Of a stretch of 33,586 nt of DNA, positions 9,813-20,204 are shown one piece after another. The notes under the pieces were generated by a model that was not told the origin of the DNA, ran no database searches, and saw nothing but the letters and a program-made list of their open reading frames with translations. The DNA is taken from the NCBI GenBank assembly GCA_004802705.1, contig SGPL01000271.1, positions 10,515 through 44,100 of the forward strand, given 5' to 3'. Origin of the DNA: Bondarzewia mesenterica (taxonomy: Eukaryota > Basidiomycota > Agaricomycetes > Russulales > Bondarzewiaceae). Position 1 is the first letter of the stretch; the number at the start of each line of letters is the position of its first letter. The position numbers and the translations under genes are program-made.

Positions 9813-9840
9813 TATAAAGAGGGGGGCAAATTCCCTCTCT
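9813..9840 (+). promoter_or_regulatory. Putative internal promoter between pol and the extra ORF
   Basis: TATAAAGAGG starts at 9813, 121 bases before the ATG at 9934. It runs into a GAGGG..CAAATT..CCCTC inverted word that could form a short hairpin. The right copy has the same elements with its TATA 122 bases before its ATG. Conserved sequence and spacing suggest a separate transcript for the downstream ORF. Function is inferred. Confidence 0.45.
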
Positions 9841-9933
9841 TTTCTGTAGTCTCTGCAGTTTCATGATCAATCTCCTACTCCACTTAGCGATTTTTCAACT
9901 TATACTTGTAATCTTCATCTTAGCATTTCTAGT

Positions 9934-11476
9934 ATGTCTTCCCGCAGCACCCAGACCTCCCCCTTCCCTACCTCTAGCACCAATTCACAGGCAACACTAA
10001 CACCATCATCGACACCTTCACTCACCTCAGCAAAAGCCCTCTTCGAGCAAGTCTAACAGGAGGCAGCCATCGCCTTAGAGGCAGACCCCCAAGAATATAT
10101 ATCCCCATTGTCATTGGAATACCATCCTGATGACAACATCATCGAACATCTCCACGAGGAGGTGGCAAAAGATGAGGTCCTCCAGCAGGAGGCAAATAAT
10201 GCCCTTAAAATTCTTGAGGCACTAGAACAGGAATGCCAGAGATAAGCTAGGCGAGTCCTCCAAGAAGCAGAGGATAGCCAACAAGGAAGATGACAGATAA
10301 TCCTAGAAGCACTGGCAGAAGCATCTTGGGAGGCAGAACAGTAAGAAAAAATGAGGAGAGCCTTCGTGGCCATAGAGGCTGCAGGAAGGGCAAGCGTAGT
10401 AGCAAAAAGGGTAAGAATAGGGACAGAGGACATACACGAAGAACTAGCCAGGGCGGCATGCAACATAGAGTCAGTGATCGCTCAGATCGAGGTTAACCTC
10501 TTCGTAAGGAGCCTAACGATACCTCACTCACCTTTGCCTCACATCGACGATGATTCCCCCTTCCTCACAGCCACCCCTTCTCCTGCTGATACCCCCTTTT
10601 ATGCTAGAACCTCATAAGAGGCCTCTCCCACCTTGACAACTACTTACATGAACCTGCCCTGCCTTGCCACATCATCTCCTGACCTCATCTATATCTCCTT
10701 CTTGATTGATCACCTAGACCCATCAATGGTCATTACTTGGACCGAACTGACATCAGACAGACCAGTCCACTATGGACACCCTGTCACCACTCAGCCCATT
10801 TGCACCCCACCTCTCCTCTCCAATATAACGTGCAGACTCGATGTCCTCTTCCACACTACGATTATGTTGCTCATATGATATGAATAGATTAACCAGGCGA
10901 TGGCCCAACTGGGGGATATAGGAGTCATGGCAGATGTCTGCCACTACTGGATCTTCACCCTAGAAATAGAGAAAGAAAGCCACTGTATCGATGAATGCAC
11001 CAGATGGTGGACTGACCTCACCGTAGAAAGGTGAGGGGTTGTGGCCCACCTCTATATAGCAGAGGCAAGTGAATGACTAGAATCCCTGGTGGTGAACTCA
11101 CACCTGACCCATCTCATACCCCCTGCTATCCTCGAGGAAGCAGAATGTCTAGATGAAGCAGAATGTCTAGATGAAGAAGTGGCTAGGTGATTGCGAGGAG
11201 GTGCAAGAAGCAGGCAGAAGTTGGCAGTGTGAAAGAGGCCAGATAGAAAGGGCCAGCAGATGGCAAAGAGAAGTGCAGGGAAACCTCGTAGTAGGCCGAG
11301 CAAGGGTAAGTAGTGCTACGTATGTAATTCACCTCACCACCTCACCAAAGCATGCCCCAAGTGTGTCCTTCTCCGCAGATGGAAATGACGATGACAGGGG
11401 AGGAAGTGATGGCCCCTACTATGATGCTGATACTAATATGGTGGACCCTAACATCTATGGTTACAGCACTGACTGA
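9934..11476 (+). pseudogene. Extra chromovirus ORF downstream of pol, with zinc knuckle (left copy)
   Basis: This decayed ORF of about 510 codons follows pol in the same orientation. The N-terminus is Ser/Thr/Pro-rich (from MSSRSTQTSP). A long Glu/Ala/Gln-rich segment with coiled-coil character follows (about residues 45-190), then a Pro-rich part, a domain around QLGDIGV and CTRWWTDLT, a basic stretch and a CCHC knuckle, CYVCNSPHHLTKAC (from 11314). The C-terminus is acidic and ends DPNIYGYSTD with a stop at 11474-11476. The last ~35 codons are in a shifted frame, so one indel lies near 11370. In-frame stops are TAG, TAA and TGA at positions expected to be Gln, Trp or Arg. It is not the capsid-type gag of this element, whose own gag tail with a different knuckle precedes the protease. 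The right copy (31106-29547) aligns over the whole length. Role unknown; a nucleic-acid-binding accessory protein is the plainest guess. Confidence 0.75.
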
Positions 11477-11517
11477 AAGTCTTGTTGAGGGTAACAAGAG
11501 CGTAGTAATAGGGCAGT

Positions 11518-11950
11518 TGTCATGAATAACACTGAACTTATTTGCTTCTTTTTCTTCTAACTATAACTTCAGATGCACTTACCTATCACTTTCAATGAGG
11601 TGGTATGATCATCTACGATCCTTTATTTACTTAGATCTTTTTCAACACCCGCGCCCTTATATCATTATGTCATCTTGGTCCATGCGCCACAGCACAATCT
11701 ATTTTATATGTTCACAGTAGTACTTGTCTTCTCTAGCTTGATATAAACTATTCTTCACTCCTGAAACTAGCCAAGATCTGTGCACAGTAGGACATAGAGT
11801 TCTAGTCCCTAATCCTTTGACGTCACTCACTTGACCTAACCTGAAGCTAGTGTCTGACATAAGAACCCTCTAGCCCTAATAAGGCAACTAGATCAGCATG
11901 GCTACCAAGTCAACCACCAAAACCTGAGCATCTTGACAGATGTGGCTTAC
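11518..11950 (+). repeat. 3' LTR of the left chromovirus
   Basis: It begins TGTCATGAA right after a purine-rich GTAATAGGGCAG, which is the expected place for a polypurine tract. It aligns, with many differences, to the reverse strand of 29505-29075. Shared words are CACTTTCAA, an ACGCCC/TTATAT..ATTAT region that could hold the TATA box, CTAGCTTGATATAAACT, and a late stretch with ACCAAGTCAA and GAGCAT. The 3' end is fuzzy, within about 20 bases. No 5' LTR is present in the window to confirm the borders. Confidence 0.65.
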
Positions 11951-11990
11951 CTAATTAACTCACTTAATGCCTAGTATATTATGCATCCAT

Positions 11991-12436
11991 GATGTGCATT
12001 TTGCTGATGAGGCTGCCACTGTGTAAAATGCTTCTATCGTATCTGCTCAAGCCAAAGTTAATGCTCATGAGGCTACTATTATTGCTCATTATTTATTTAG
12101 TGATCTCTCAAAATTAGAGCTTTGGGAGATGGTCAGCTTATCCACTGAGTCACTTAAGCTTTTGTGTACATCTGTAGCCTCATTGTTATAATAATTGAAA
12201 TGTAGAGGAGAGTTTTATCTTTAAAATGTGTATAAAAAGTTTTACATTGATATTTTGATCTTTAGTATTTAATAAAAAGCTGCATAAAACTGCAAGAAAG
12301 GAGGAGGATAATAATGAGGCCATTGATAATACCCTTACTAAAATACTCCCATTGAAAAAGAGTGGAGGTAAAGGACTATTTGACAAATAAGATATTTACA
12401 TTGATAAGATACCCCTAAAGGAGAAGAGAAGTTAAA
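11991..12436 (+). pseudogene. Coding relic, Glu/Lys-rich protein fragment
   Basis: From 11991 a frame reads DVHFADEAATV, then SIVSAQAKVNAHEATIIAHY and LFSDLSKLELWEMVSLSTES to about 12180. After a possible decayed intron (AG near 12265), another frame reads ARKEEDNNEAIDNTLTKI and GGKGLFDKxDIYIDKIPLKE, ending with TAA near 12435. The residue mix is that of a real soluble protein, unlike random AT-rich DNA. I do not recognise the family. It lies just downstream of the LTR and may belong to another element. Confidence 0.5.
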
Positions 12437-13911
12437 ATTGCAGGTGATAAGGAGCTAAAGCTCACACATAAATCATTATTGATATTTTAATAATAGTTAA
12501 GCCTAAGATCTAAGTCACAATAGGATAGAAATGCTCACATATTATACTTATTGAGCAGAGATATCTTCTATACAGTATAAATAAGAACTATATCAAGTAT
12601 GATATAATGATAGAGAGATAATTATCAAATGTACCACTTACTTTGCAGCAATTTCAGCCTGCTTTAATATTATTAAGTCTTCATATTGCACCAATAGATT
12701 AATTATGCTTCTTATTACTCATATACTAGCTATGATCTAACTAAATTTGCTCCTCCTCTCACTTCTTTGCATAAAATTACATGTCACTCTCATCGTCAGA
12801 AGGATTCTGATCTCTCGATGTTCATGGCATCATATTTCACTCATATTATCATGCTCAAAAATAATTTTAAACTTAGACATGAAGGTTTTAGTAAAATATT
12901 GTAATACTACTAAGCAAGATGTCACCACATTGCCAGCATGCTCTTATTTCTTTTTCTATAAATATTAAAGCTACAGTTATTTTGATTTTTAATAAACTCT
13001 TCTTTTATTCCTACTATTAAATATTCAATAGAATTCTTATTATCATTCATGTCTCTACATTTTCCATCTTGAGGATCAATAAACTCGCCCCTACAAGCTC
13101 TAACTACCTAATAACTTCTTTAATTACTTCTTTTATCACACCATCTTTTATATTTTTACTATTTGCTATTACTGAAGCACCTAATCCTTACATATTTGTC
13201 AATGCCATTCTGGAGGCAGATAATATCTAGCAAATTTATTTAGAGTCATGTTGACATATTGAGATTAGACTTCAGATTGAAGCTATTTAAAAATAAAAAT
13301 AAAAATAAACTACAGGGCATAGTAATGGGTATGATCTACTATCAGTAATCATAAATAGAGTTTGTTGTAGAAAGGAGAGATAAGATAAGCATTCTAGTCA
13401 TACTAAATAAATAGGTAATTTTATCTTCAACCCATCGCTACTTATTTGTCATTAATCTCGCATTATAAAATACCCACAGATAACTTAAATTAGAGCTAAT
13501 AAGTATAATTAAGTGAGTAGAGAAGTTAAAATGAATGAAAAATTTGTAGAAAATGGTCAGTCTGATCTAATCGCTATTCATTTAGGCAATTTTATTATCA
13601 ATTACTCTATTTTTTTACATCTTGCAATATGTTCACACTCCACCTCCTCTTTCAGTATTGAATAATGTTATTTTTAGCTAAGATGAAGACTCAGATTGAA
13701 CTACTTCTTATTTATTTTTCCTTTTATTTTTACTTATTCTAATTTGTTTAATTTTCTCTATATTTATTATAGAAAAACCCACTTTCAGAAAAGCACGCTC
13801 ATTTTAGTTATATTATTTATACAAATTAGTTTGCTTTTTCACATTTTTTTTCATTATCATCAAAAGGTGGTAAAATGTGCTAGAAGTCTATGAAACATTC
13901 TAATAAGAAAA
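12437..13911. other. AT-rich DNA, nothing recognised
   Basis: CpG is nearly absent. Only short low-complexity frames occur, such as a Phe/Ile/Leu-rich one at 13696-13893. A short AAATA-type microsatellite lies near 13290. No domain, RNA gene or clear tandem array was seen. Confidence 0.5.
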
Positions 13912-14080
13912 TGAGTCATTCTGACTCACTTGACCTCAAGGCAAGCAATATGACTCACTGTGAGTCACAAGGCCTTATGCATGGTGAATTTAATCTAAAA
14001 GTGACTCAAAATGACTAAAAATAAGTCAGAGAATAGGAATTTCACTTATTTAAATAGAGTAGCAGAAAGATATAAAAGGA
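13912..14080 (+). promoter_or_regulatory. Cluster of TGASTCA sites followed by a TATA box
   Basis: TGAGTCA or TGACTCA occurs at 13912-13918, 13922-13928, 13951-13957, 13961-13967 and 14002-14008. The third and fourth form a perfect palindrome with a 3-base centre. TATAAAAGGA follows at 14071. TGASTCA is the binding word of fungal bZIP factors of the Gcn4/AP-1 type. It could be an LTR or gene promoter for the relic ORFs downstream. A decayed local duplication could also explain the repeats. Confidence 0.4.
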
Positions 14081-14243
14081 GGGGGATTTTTAAGCAGATA
14101 GAGAGCTCAACTGTAGTATCAATCTATAGCATACTAAGTAGCCCCCAGTAGCTAAAATTTTATCTAAAAGCCCTGTAAGAATTTGCTAAGAAGTAAACCC
14201 TGAATTTTGTTTAGAAGATTTATAGTCTCCTTGTTCAAAAAAA

Positions 14244-15490
14244 GTGCTGTTCATATTGCAACACTTGAATATCATTGATTTGCCCTTAGAATTTTATTTC
14301 GATCTCACCTTTGATATCACCCTCAGGACTATTGATTCAGTTCATCTATTTATTAGTAGGATTTCATCTTATTGTAAGAGAAATCAAGCTGACTATTACT
14401 CAAATTCTATTCAAAAACCTTGCTAAATGTGTTCACTATTTATCATATAAAATCACTCTATAAATAGAATAATAAGTTGTATTTGAGAAAGAAGAAATTT
14501 TTGGTATATACCTAAGTGAAAAACCACATCCACTACCCTGCACTATCTTTAACATGCTGGTTGCAAAACATTGAGTCTCATTTAAAGTTAGACACATGCA
14601 CCTTTAGATCATGAGCATATAAGTCACTGTGCTTTGAGTGAGGCATTATATCTCATCTATAGCTAGGCCAATCATCCTCACTCCTGTGATATTATCACAG
14701 TTATAATTGTAGTGGTAATTTTTAAACTCATGCTTATATTTAGAATAGTACTGGAAGCTAAGTGATCATGATGTTCATTTAGGCTATAAATTCACAGAGG
14801 GCATCCTCTTTGAAGAAGAGGATAGTTATTAATTATATAAAGATTCTAATGAAGGCTAAGAGGACAAGGCTCTACTATCAGATAAAAAAATCTTTAATTT
14901 TTATTTTTAGCACTCCTGAGTTTATTACAATTACTTATAGCAGGAGGCCATCAGCCTATCATCTCTCCCAACTACCATTAGCAAGGGCTCTCTTGATATC
15001 ATCAATATCAGCAGTAGCTACTAAAGCTCTGCCATTCTTCCTCCTCCTCCTCTTTTTACTCTAAAGATAAAGGCTTTCAACTGATAGCTGATAGGACCCA
15101 GAGAGAAGTATAAAAAGGTAAAAGTTAATATTTCTCATGCTTTCTCTCTAAGTGTAATGCAGTCTATCTAAGTTCTTTCTAAATAGCTTTCACTCATATT
15201 TAAGCTAGGAAAATATGGCAAATTATAGAAAATTGCCACCACTAAGAGCATACAGACTATTTAAGATAAAGAAGCAAACACACTATAGTATGCTCTTTTA
15301 TTTAGAGAAGGCGTCTTTTTTTCATCATCTCATTACATCCTACTACTACTTTATAGGGGTACCCAATGAATTATCTAAGAATATAAGTTTTAACATATAT
15401 TTTCAGATACAAAAGGTAAGGTCTCTCTACTCTTTGCCCCCCTCTAAATCCTCATTGCCTATCATTAGAAATGTTAGTGAGATCTTTTGA
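14244..15490 (+). pseudogene. Coding relic(s), unrecognised
   Basis: Pieces with protein-like composition follow the TATA region. The frame at 14244-14426 is open for 60 codons. From about 14782, after an intervening gap, come GYKFTEGILFEEEDSY, LYKDSNEG, EDKALLSDKKIF and, later, KGSLDIINIS and LIGPREKYKKVKVNISHAF. The frame 15215-15490 is open for 91 codons (NYRKLPPLRAYRLFKIKKQT...), ending next to the 15-bp repeat at 15489. Frame changes prevent joining them. I see no known domain. Confidence 0.4.
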
Positions 15491-15548
15491 CCATAAAGAT
15501 ATTGATTATGAGTATGCCGACCACAAGAATGCTGACCATGAGAATGTC
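15489..15548 (+). repeat. 15-bp tandem repeat, four units, in frame
   Basis: Four 15-base units, GACCATAAAGATATT, GATTATGAGTATGCC, GACCACAAGAATGCT and GACCATGAGAATGTC, encode an Asp-rich pentapeptide repeat of the type D-H/Y-x-x-x. They stand at the start of the longest readable frame of the region (15489-16506). Confidence 0.75.
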
Positions 15549-16506
15549 GATAATGTGACCTATAAGCTATTGAGTGAGTTTAGCTTTAGGGATTCAAATA
15601 GCTATAATGATAGAGACATAGAAGAGGAATAAGAATAAGAGCAAAAATTAAATAAGGATTTTCTCAGTTTCCTTTATCTTCTTTTATTGCCATTTCTCCC
15701 TGTTAGTTGTAAGACTAAGAAGCACAAGGTCTGCCTTCATCATTCTGATGAAATCTATACATGAGATGACTACTGATACTAGTGCTATCATCAAGAGAAA
15801 CCTTTTATCATTTACTCTTTTCTCATTGACAGCAACCACTGTGTCCTTTTATACTTTAATAGAATGTACTTCTGCCCACTTCTGTTATGCATTGTTTATT
15901 CCATTAACAAGACTCTGGTCCCATTTGACTCTTTAGCTCACTACATTAAGCTTTATTATATGATAGCTTTTAGACTGCTAGAGTATGAGCTTATTGCTCT
16001 TTTGAAATATATCAGCTGAGCCTTCAGTATTCCAAAAGATCAGTCTGAGGCTCAGCTTATAGCCATTATATCTAAAATGTCTTTCTCTTAGCCTATCTCA
16101 GGGCTTCTACTACTACTAAAGAGCATTCAATATCCAAGTTATAAGAGTTGGTTCTCTACAACATTTAAGAGCTGGACTCCTGCCCTGGTCCTCAAGTTTT
16201 ACTATGCAAAAGAGTTTAATAATGACTACAATTAGTAGTACACTAAGAACCTGCTGGATATGATTATCTTACTTCAGTGCTATGTCAGACTTATGTTCAG
16301 AAAAGATGTATGTGCACTTAAGAGAAGCTTGAGATGAATAGCATTCTCACTAGACTATATTCTCTCATAGCTCAAGCTGAAGTTGATGATCTTAATTATG
16401 AAGATACTGTCATTGAGGTTGGCCAATAGCATCCTCAATTATATTACCACTTTTAGTTAAGACTGCTATCTCAATGAGCTGGATATAAACTTAAATAAAT
16501 CAAAAA
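15489..16506 (+). pseudogene. Coding relic of about 340 codons, unrecognised
   Basis: One frame can be followed through roughly a dozen stops. After the D-H-x repeat come an acidic region, KTKKHKVCLHHSDEIY, PFIIYSFLIDSNHCVLLYF, INKTLVPFDSLAHYIKLYYM, FSIPKDQSEAQLIAIISKMS, YPSYKSWFSTTFKSWTPALV, LKFYYAKEFNNDYN, KNLLDMIILLQCYVRLMFRK and DCYLNELDINLNKS. Most stops are TAG/TAA/TGA where Gln, Trp or Arg fits. Composition and long same-frame continuity argue for a former gene. The family is unknown; a transposon-borne protein is likely from the setting. Confidence 0.5.
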
Positions 16507-16551
16507 AAAAGATAAATAGCTAACTTATCTTTTTTAATCTAATTTAATGTG

Positions 16552-17580
16552 ATGCTGTCCATCAATGAAGTTGAGCAATAGCTAAAAGGCTCAGTGGGAA
16601 GCTGCATTGAGGAAGGCCTCAAGATTTTAAGCCTAGTCATTGGCTTGTATTTATAAGATGCAAACATGAGAGTCAATTGTTGTAGCCCTGTTGTTAAGCA
16701 TGCTATAACTGCTAAATGAGTGCATGCTATTCTGCTAGTTTTTGAGGCCATCAATCTATTCTTGATCCACTCTTTCCTCTCTATAGATGCAAAGCTAAAT
16801 TTAATTTTTTTTTAGCTAGTATCGAGTATTAACGATAAAGATGATAACTATGATTATTTGCTTTAGACTTTAGAACATCTGAGCTACAAATAGAGTAAAC
16901 AAATTATTGAGCACCTTTAAATCTAAAATTACCAAAAACAATAACTCTCTCTCTCTAAAGATTTATATGAACTACTCACAAAAAAGGGCAAAGATGCTGA
17001 TATGAATATATTAGGAGCACTTATTTATCAGTGGCTAATTTTGGCCTTCACAATCTCTATTGATATAAAGGTATAAATATCAACTACCATAGAGTAGTCT
17101 TTAATGTTATATATATTGATGTTGAAGAGAGAAACATGAATGAGCTCAGCATTGCTATGCATTCTTTATTGTCATCTTTAGAGGATGGCCTTCTTCACCT
17201 TTCTTTATGTTGTTTGACATGATAGGATTAGCAGTATTTTCTAGATGAAAAACCATAGCAAAATTTAACTAGAGATAAAAGTGCAGCTGAGCATTAAAAA
17301 ACAGAGGAGGACAAGAGCATAGAAATTGTGTATGACTTGATACAGAGGTTGGTAAGAAACATGAAGGAAGAGATAGCCTTTGTTAACTTCTGGGATACTG
17401 TGGTACACAGCATAGATTTTACAGTGCCTTTAAATTTATAGCTAAACTATGATAAATATATGTTTAATGTGATGTTGAGTAGTATAGAGCTTGAAGAGGA
17501 AATTATAAAAATTATCTCTTCAAGAGGTAGTCATAATGATCAGCTATTAATGTAGGCCTTTTTCACCTCCTCTATCTTAT
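16552..17580 (+). pseudogene. Coding relic, helical protein fragment, unrecognised
   Basis: First part (16552 to about 17132): INEVEQ, GSVGSCIEEGLKILSLVIGL, DANMRVNCCSPVVKHAITAK, VHAILLVFEAINLFLIHSFL, SKDLYELLTKKGKDADMNIL and GALIYQWLILAFTISIDIKV. After a one-base frame change near 17135 it reads MNELSIAMHSLLSSLEDGLL, then KTEEDKSIEIVYDLIQRLVR, NMKEEIAFVNFWDTVVHSID, YDKYMFNVMLSSIELEEEII and SSRGSHNDQLLM. Stops are again of the CAR>TAR and TGG>TGA kinds. It probably continues the gene at 15489-16506. No known domain was recognised. Confidence 0.5.
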
Positions 17581-17799
17581 TTTGGGCTAAATATTGAATT
17601 TGATCTTGTAGCATTATTGCATAGAAATGAAAGTGAATAGTTATTAAAGAAGAGCCTAATGCAATCTGCACCATGATAAACTGGTTAATTGAAATGATGA
17701 CAGCTAGATGATATTCTTTTTGCTCCTCTAGTTACACATGACTTTCTTTCCCTTTACAAATCTATCAATTGTAATGTTTTCACTATCCTCACTGCTGCC

Positions 17800-18600
17800 T
17801 CTTTTGATGCTTTTTTTTGTGTCACCTCTGCCATAGTGATATCTCTATTCAAGTAGTCACTATTCAAGTGGCATATATTGTGCAAGACAATATAAAGCTT
17901 GCTATATCTATTTAGTACTGTTACTTCAGCATGTTTAATGCCTATTTAGCCCCAATAAAAGAATCCTCATTAATGATAGCCTTGTTGAGCATGTCCTTGA
18001 TGGCATCCTCTAGTTTATTATCACTCAGGCTATCCATGCTTGACTCTTTACTAGAGTTATCGATCTTGCTGCACTTCTTGGTGGGAGATAAACTAGACCT
18101 TTTTTTTGCACATAATATCAACTCACATGTGCTTCAACTTATTGAAAAATGAACACTTTTGATGATTATTGATGCAAAGCTAATATCAAGTTTCATTCTT
18201 AGTAACTCAGCAAGACCTTAGCCCATTCCTCTTCTTTTTAGCACAATAATTGCATAGAGTCAGCACCTACAGAGAGATGTCAAGTACAAAGTAAGAAAGA
18301 GATGAATATAATAATGTATTATAGAACCCTTAGACTCAGAGGCAGCTGTACTACTAACAGCAAGGGCAGCAAAGACAGTAAACTACTCAGTTTTGACAAA
18401 CAGTGCAGTGTTGACTTTAGTCAATATAAAGCACAGCTTGACATGAGCCTAACGGCTGTATGCATCAAATAACATACTAGCTCTGATCTTGCCTAATGAT
18501 AAATCAGTCATTACAGTCTTTATCACCTTAGAGTCGATGTTTATGCTCTCATCAGCATAGGCCCTGCTCACTAAGACTAATAAGGCACAAATAATAAAGG
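17800..18600 (-). pseudogene. Coding relic with a Cys cluster, unrecognised
   Basis: On the minus strand from about 18600: ICALLVLVSRAYADESINID, SKVIKTVMTDLSLGKIRASM and LFDAYSR, then TKVNTALFVKTE and AALAVSSTAASESKG. A typical short intron follows (GT...CTGTAG, about 18335-18275). The next exon has CNYCAKKKRNGLRSC and, later, HQKCSF (18254 back to 18143). This C-x2-C...C...KCSF spacing resembles the Cys clusters common in basidiomycete nuclear and transposon-linked proteins. After a frame change comes a Ser/Lys-rich tail: CSKIDNSSKESSMDSLSDNK, LEDAIKDMLNKAIINEDSFI. The plus-strand ORF at 17931-18152 is only the antisense shadow of this tail. Confidence 0.5.
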
Positions 18601-18649
18601 ATAAAAATTAAAGATGCACTTATAATGATGTGCTATAAAACTTCAACAG

Positions 18650-19215
18650 AGGCTATATAAAAGATAAATAGCAAGATAGAGTATCTCCTTGCTGCCTCCT
18701 CTCAGTGGCTATCTTTGAGTATTTCATCTTGTGTTTATAATATAGCTCACATGCTGCATGCTTAGTGAAAAAACACTTCCATTTGAGCCTCTTACATATC
18801 ATGTAGAGGCCCTCAAAGTAATTATTGATCTCCTTATTCTCTTTTTTATCTCAATGAGTGAATCTCACCTGCCTTGCTTTACTTATTGTCTATGCTCATA
18901 GTAGCTCTTTAATGACCACATGTATCACATTATTAACTACACTCAATGATCTTCTCACTCATTTACCTTACTCTTCACTCCACCTCCTCATCCTCCTCAC
19001 TATCTCGATAAGCAGGCCTCACTTGCTTCACTTTACTTACTAGTTGCTTCAGTGCTAGCGGCTCCTTGATGACCACTTGTAATAAGTTAGTAAGTGTGCT
19101 TGCTGATTCTCTTAACTCACTTACCTTCTTCTTCAGTGACACCTTTTCCTCCTCCTCATCTATTATATCTACAACTTTTGTACTCTTTATTATCTGAATC
19201 CTCCTCCTCTTTATC
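18650..19215 (-). pseudogene. Coding relic, coiled-coil and Cys-cluster fragment
   Basis: On the minus strand from about 19210: STKVVDIIDEEEEKVSLKKK, VSELRESASTLTNLLQVVIK, EPLALKQLVSKVKQ, RPAYRDSEEDEEVE (to about 18975). The heptad-like Leu/Val/Ile spacing suggests a coiled coil. After frame changes, about 18810-18700 reads NNYFEGLYMICKRLKWKCFF and TKHAACELYYKHKMKYSKI, a second C-x6-C...C pattern rich in aromatic and basic residues. It is probably the upstream part of the gene relic at 17800-18600. Family unknown. Confidence 0.5.
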
Positions 19216-20204
19216 TCTGCTGTTATCTCACCACCCTCAATTAACTCCCTCTTTTCTCTTTCCTCAATTGACCTTTACTTTTTTTATTCACCTACATTAC
19301 TATGCTCTCTTCCTCTGATACTCCTCTATTCACCTATTTTATTGCCAATTTCTTTGACCCCCTCTATCTTTGGCTCAAAAGGTATACTGAAGCTTCACTT
19401 TAGTGACCTCAACATCAGATGATTAGGTGATGGAATAGTGTTTACCTCTATCTCAAGCAAGTTAGTAGTAAAGGAGAGGAGGATATGGTGATAGGTGCTG
19501 TGCAAACTTTAGTTTAGTAAATAAAGAGTATATATGATAAAAAATCTGTTATGTACTTACTTGAGCCCCTTTAGTTATAATGCTCTAATTTATCAAAGAA
19601 ATATGATAGATAATAGCTTTTAGCTATGAGACCTAGCAAATAGGATCAGATCAATATTAAGTTTTTAAATAAAGAAGCGAGCTGATCTGAAGCAATATTA
19701 CAAGTAAAACCTTATTATATAGAGCATATTAATAATAATTAAACAGAGTGAGGCTCTCTATTCTCATAAACAGTGCTAAATATAAGTATTGCAATGGATG
19801 AGAAGATGATTTCTAAAACTTATTTAAGTATTGATAGATAATAGAATTTGTAGCTCTAACTTAAAGTACTACTCCTACAGCTCTTACTTAAATAATATTG
19901 ATGATAGATTTAATTGCTGTAACTAGCCTATAGTGAAGCAATATTGACATATTGATTGAAAGTGACATAAAAGCTAAAATATTATATTATTATTATTATT
20001 GCTCCTAAGTAATGTTTAAGTATCAAGCTCAGCCAATGCATTACTCTATTTTTATTTTAATATTATTTTTTTATCTCATATTGATTGCTTGCAAATGCAT
20101 TGACTTTTGAGGGTATTGTTTTTTTATGTCCTATTTATTCTCACTGAGTAATAAATTGAATCATAAACTCATACTTAATCAATATAAAAAGATAAAATAT
20201 TATT
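19216..20204. other. AT-rich DNA, nothing definite
   Basis: 19216-19520 may still contain decayed minus-strand coding sequence, since it is rich in Lys/Glu codons when read on that strand, but no continuous frame was found. 19660-20000 contains scattered AGCAATATT words like those of the satellite at 20205-20900 and may be a highly degenerate extension of it. Confidence 0.4.

Larger units (their letters stand above)
5905..11950 (+). mobile_element. Decayed Ty3-type chromovirus, left copy (5'-truncated)
   Basis: Order on the plus strand: gag tail with zinc knuckle, aspartic protease, reverse transcriptase, RNase H, HHCC integrase, GPF-like module, chromodomain, a ~180-base spacer with a TATA box, a second zinc-knuckle ORF, a purine-rich stretch and a 3' LTR beginning TGTCATGAA at 11518. 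No capsid region and no 5' LTR are found upstream. Stops throughout are mostly of the kinds CGA>TGA, CAR>TAR and TGG>TGA/TAG. A related element lies in opposite orientation at 29075-32690. Chromodomain-bearing Ty3 elements are known to insert into or near heterochromatin. Confidence 0.9.

Noticed and set aside
9934..11476. Extra ORF as the gag of a second, tandem chromovirus
   Set aside because: No LTR lies between chromodomain and ORF in either copy, the element has its own gag tail with a different knuckle, and the LTR follows the ORF in both copies. Kept only as the alternative to test.
16539..16754. Minus-strand ORF of 71 codons
   Set aside because: The plus strand here carries a longer coherent relic in one frame with stops only where Gln, Trp or Arg fits.
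17931..18152. Plus-strand ORF of 73 codons
   Set aside because: Antisense shadow of the better minus-strand reading (Ser/Lys/Asp-rich tail with LEDAIKDMLNKAI). Its own product is a Leu/Ser-rich low-complexity string.
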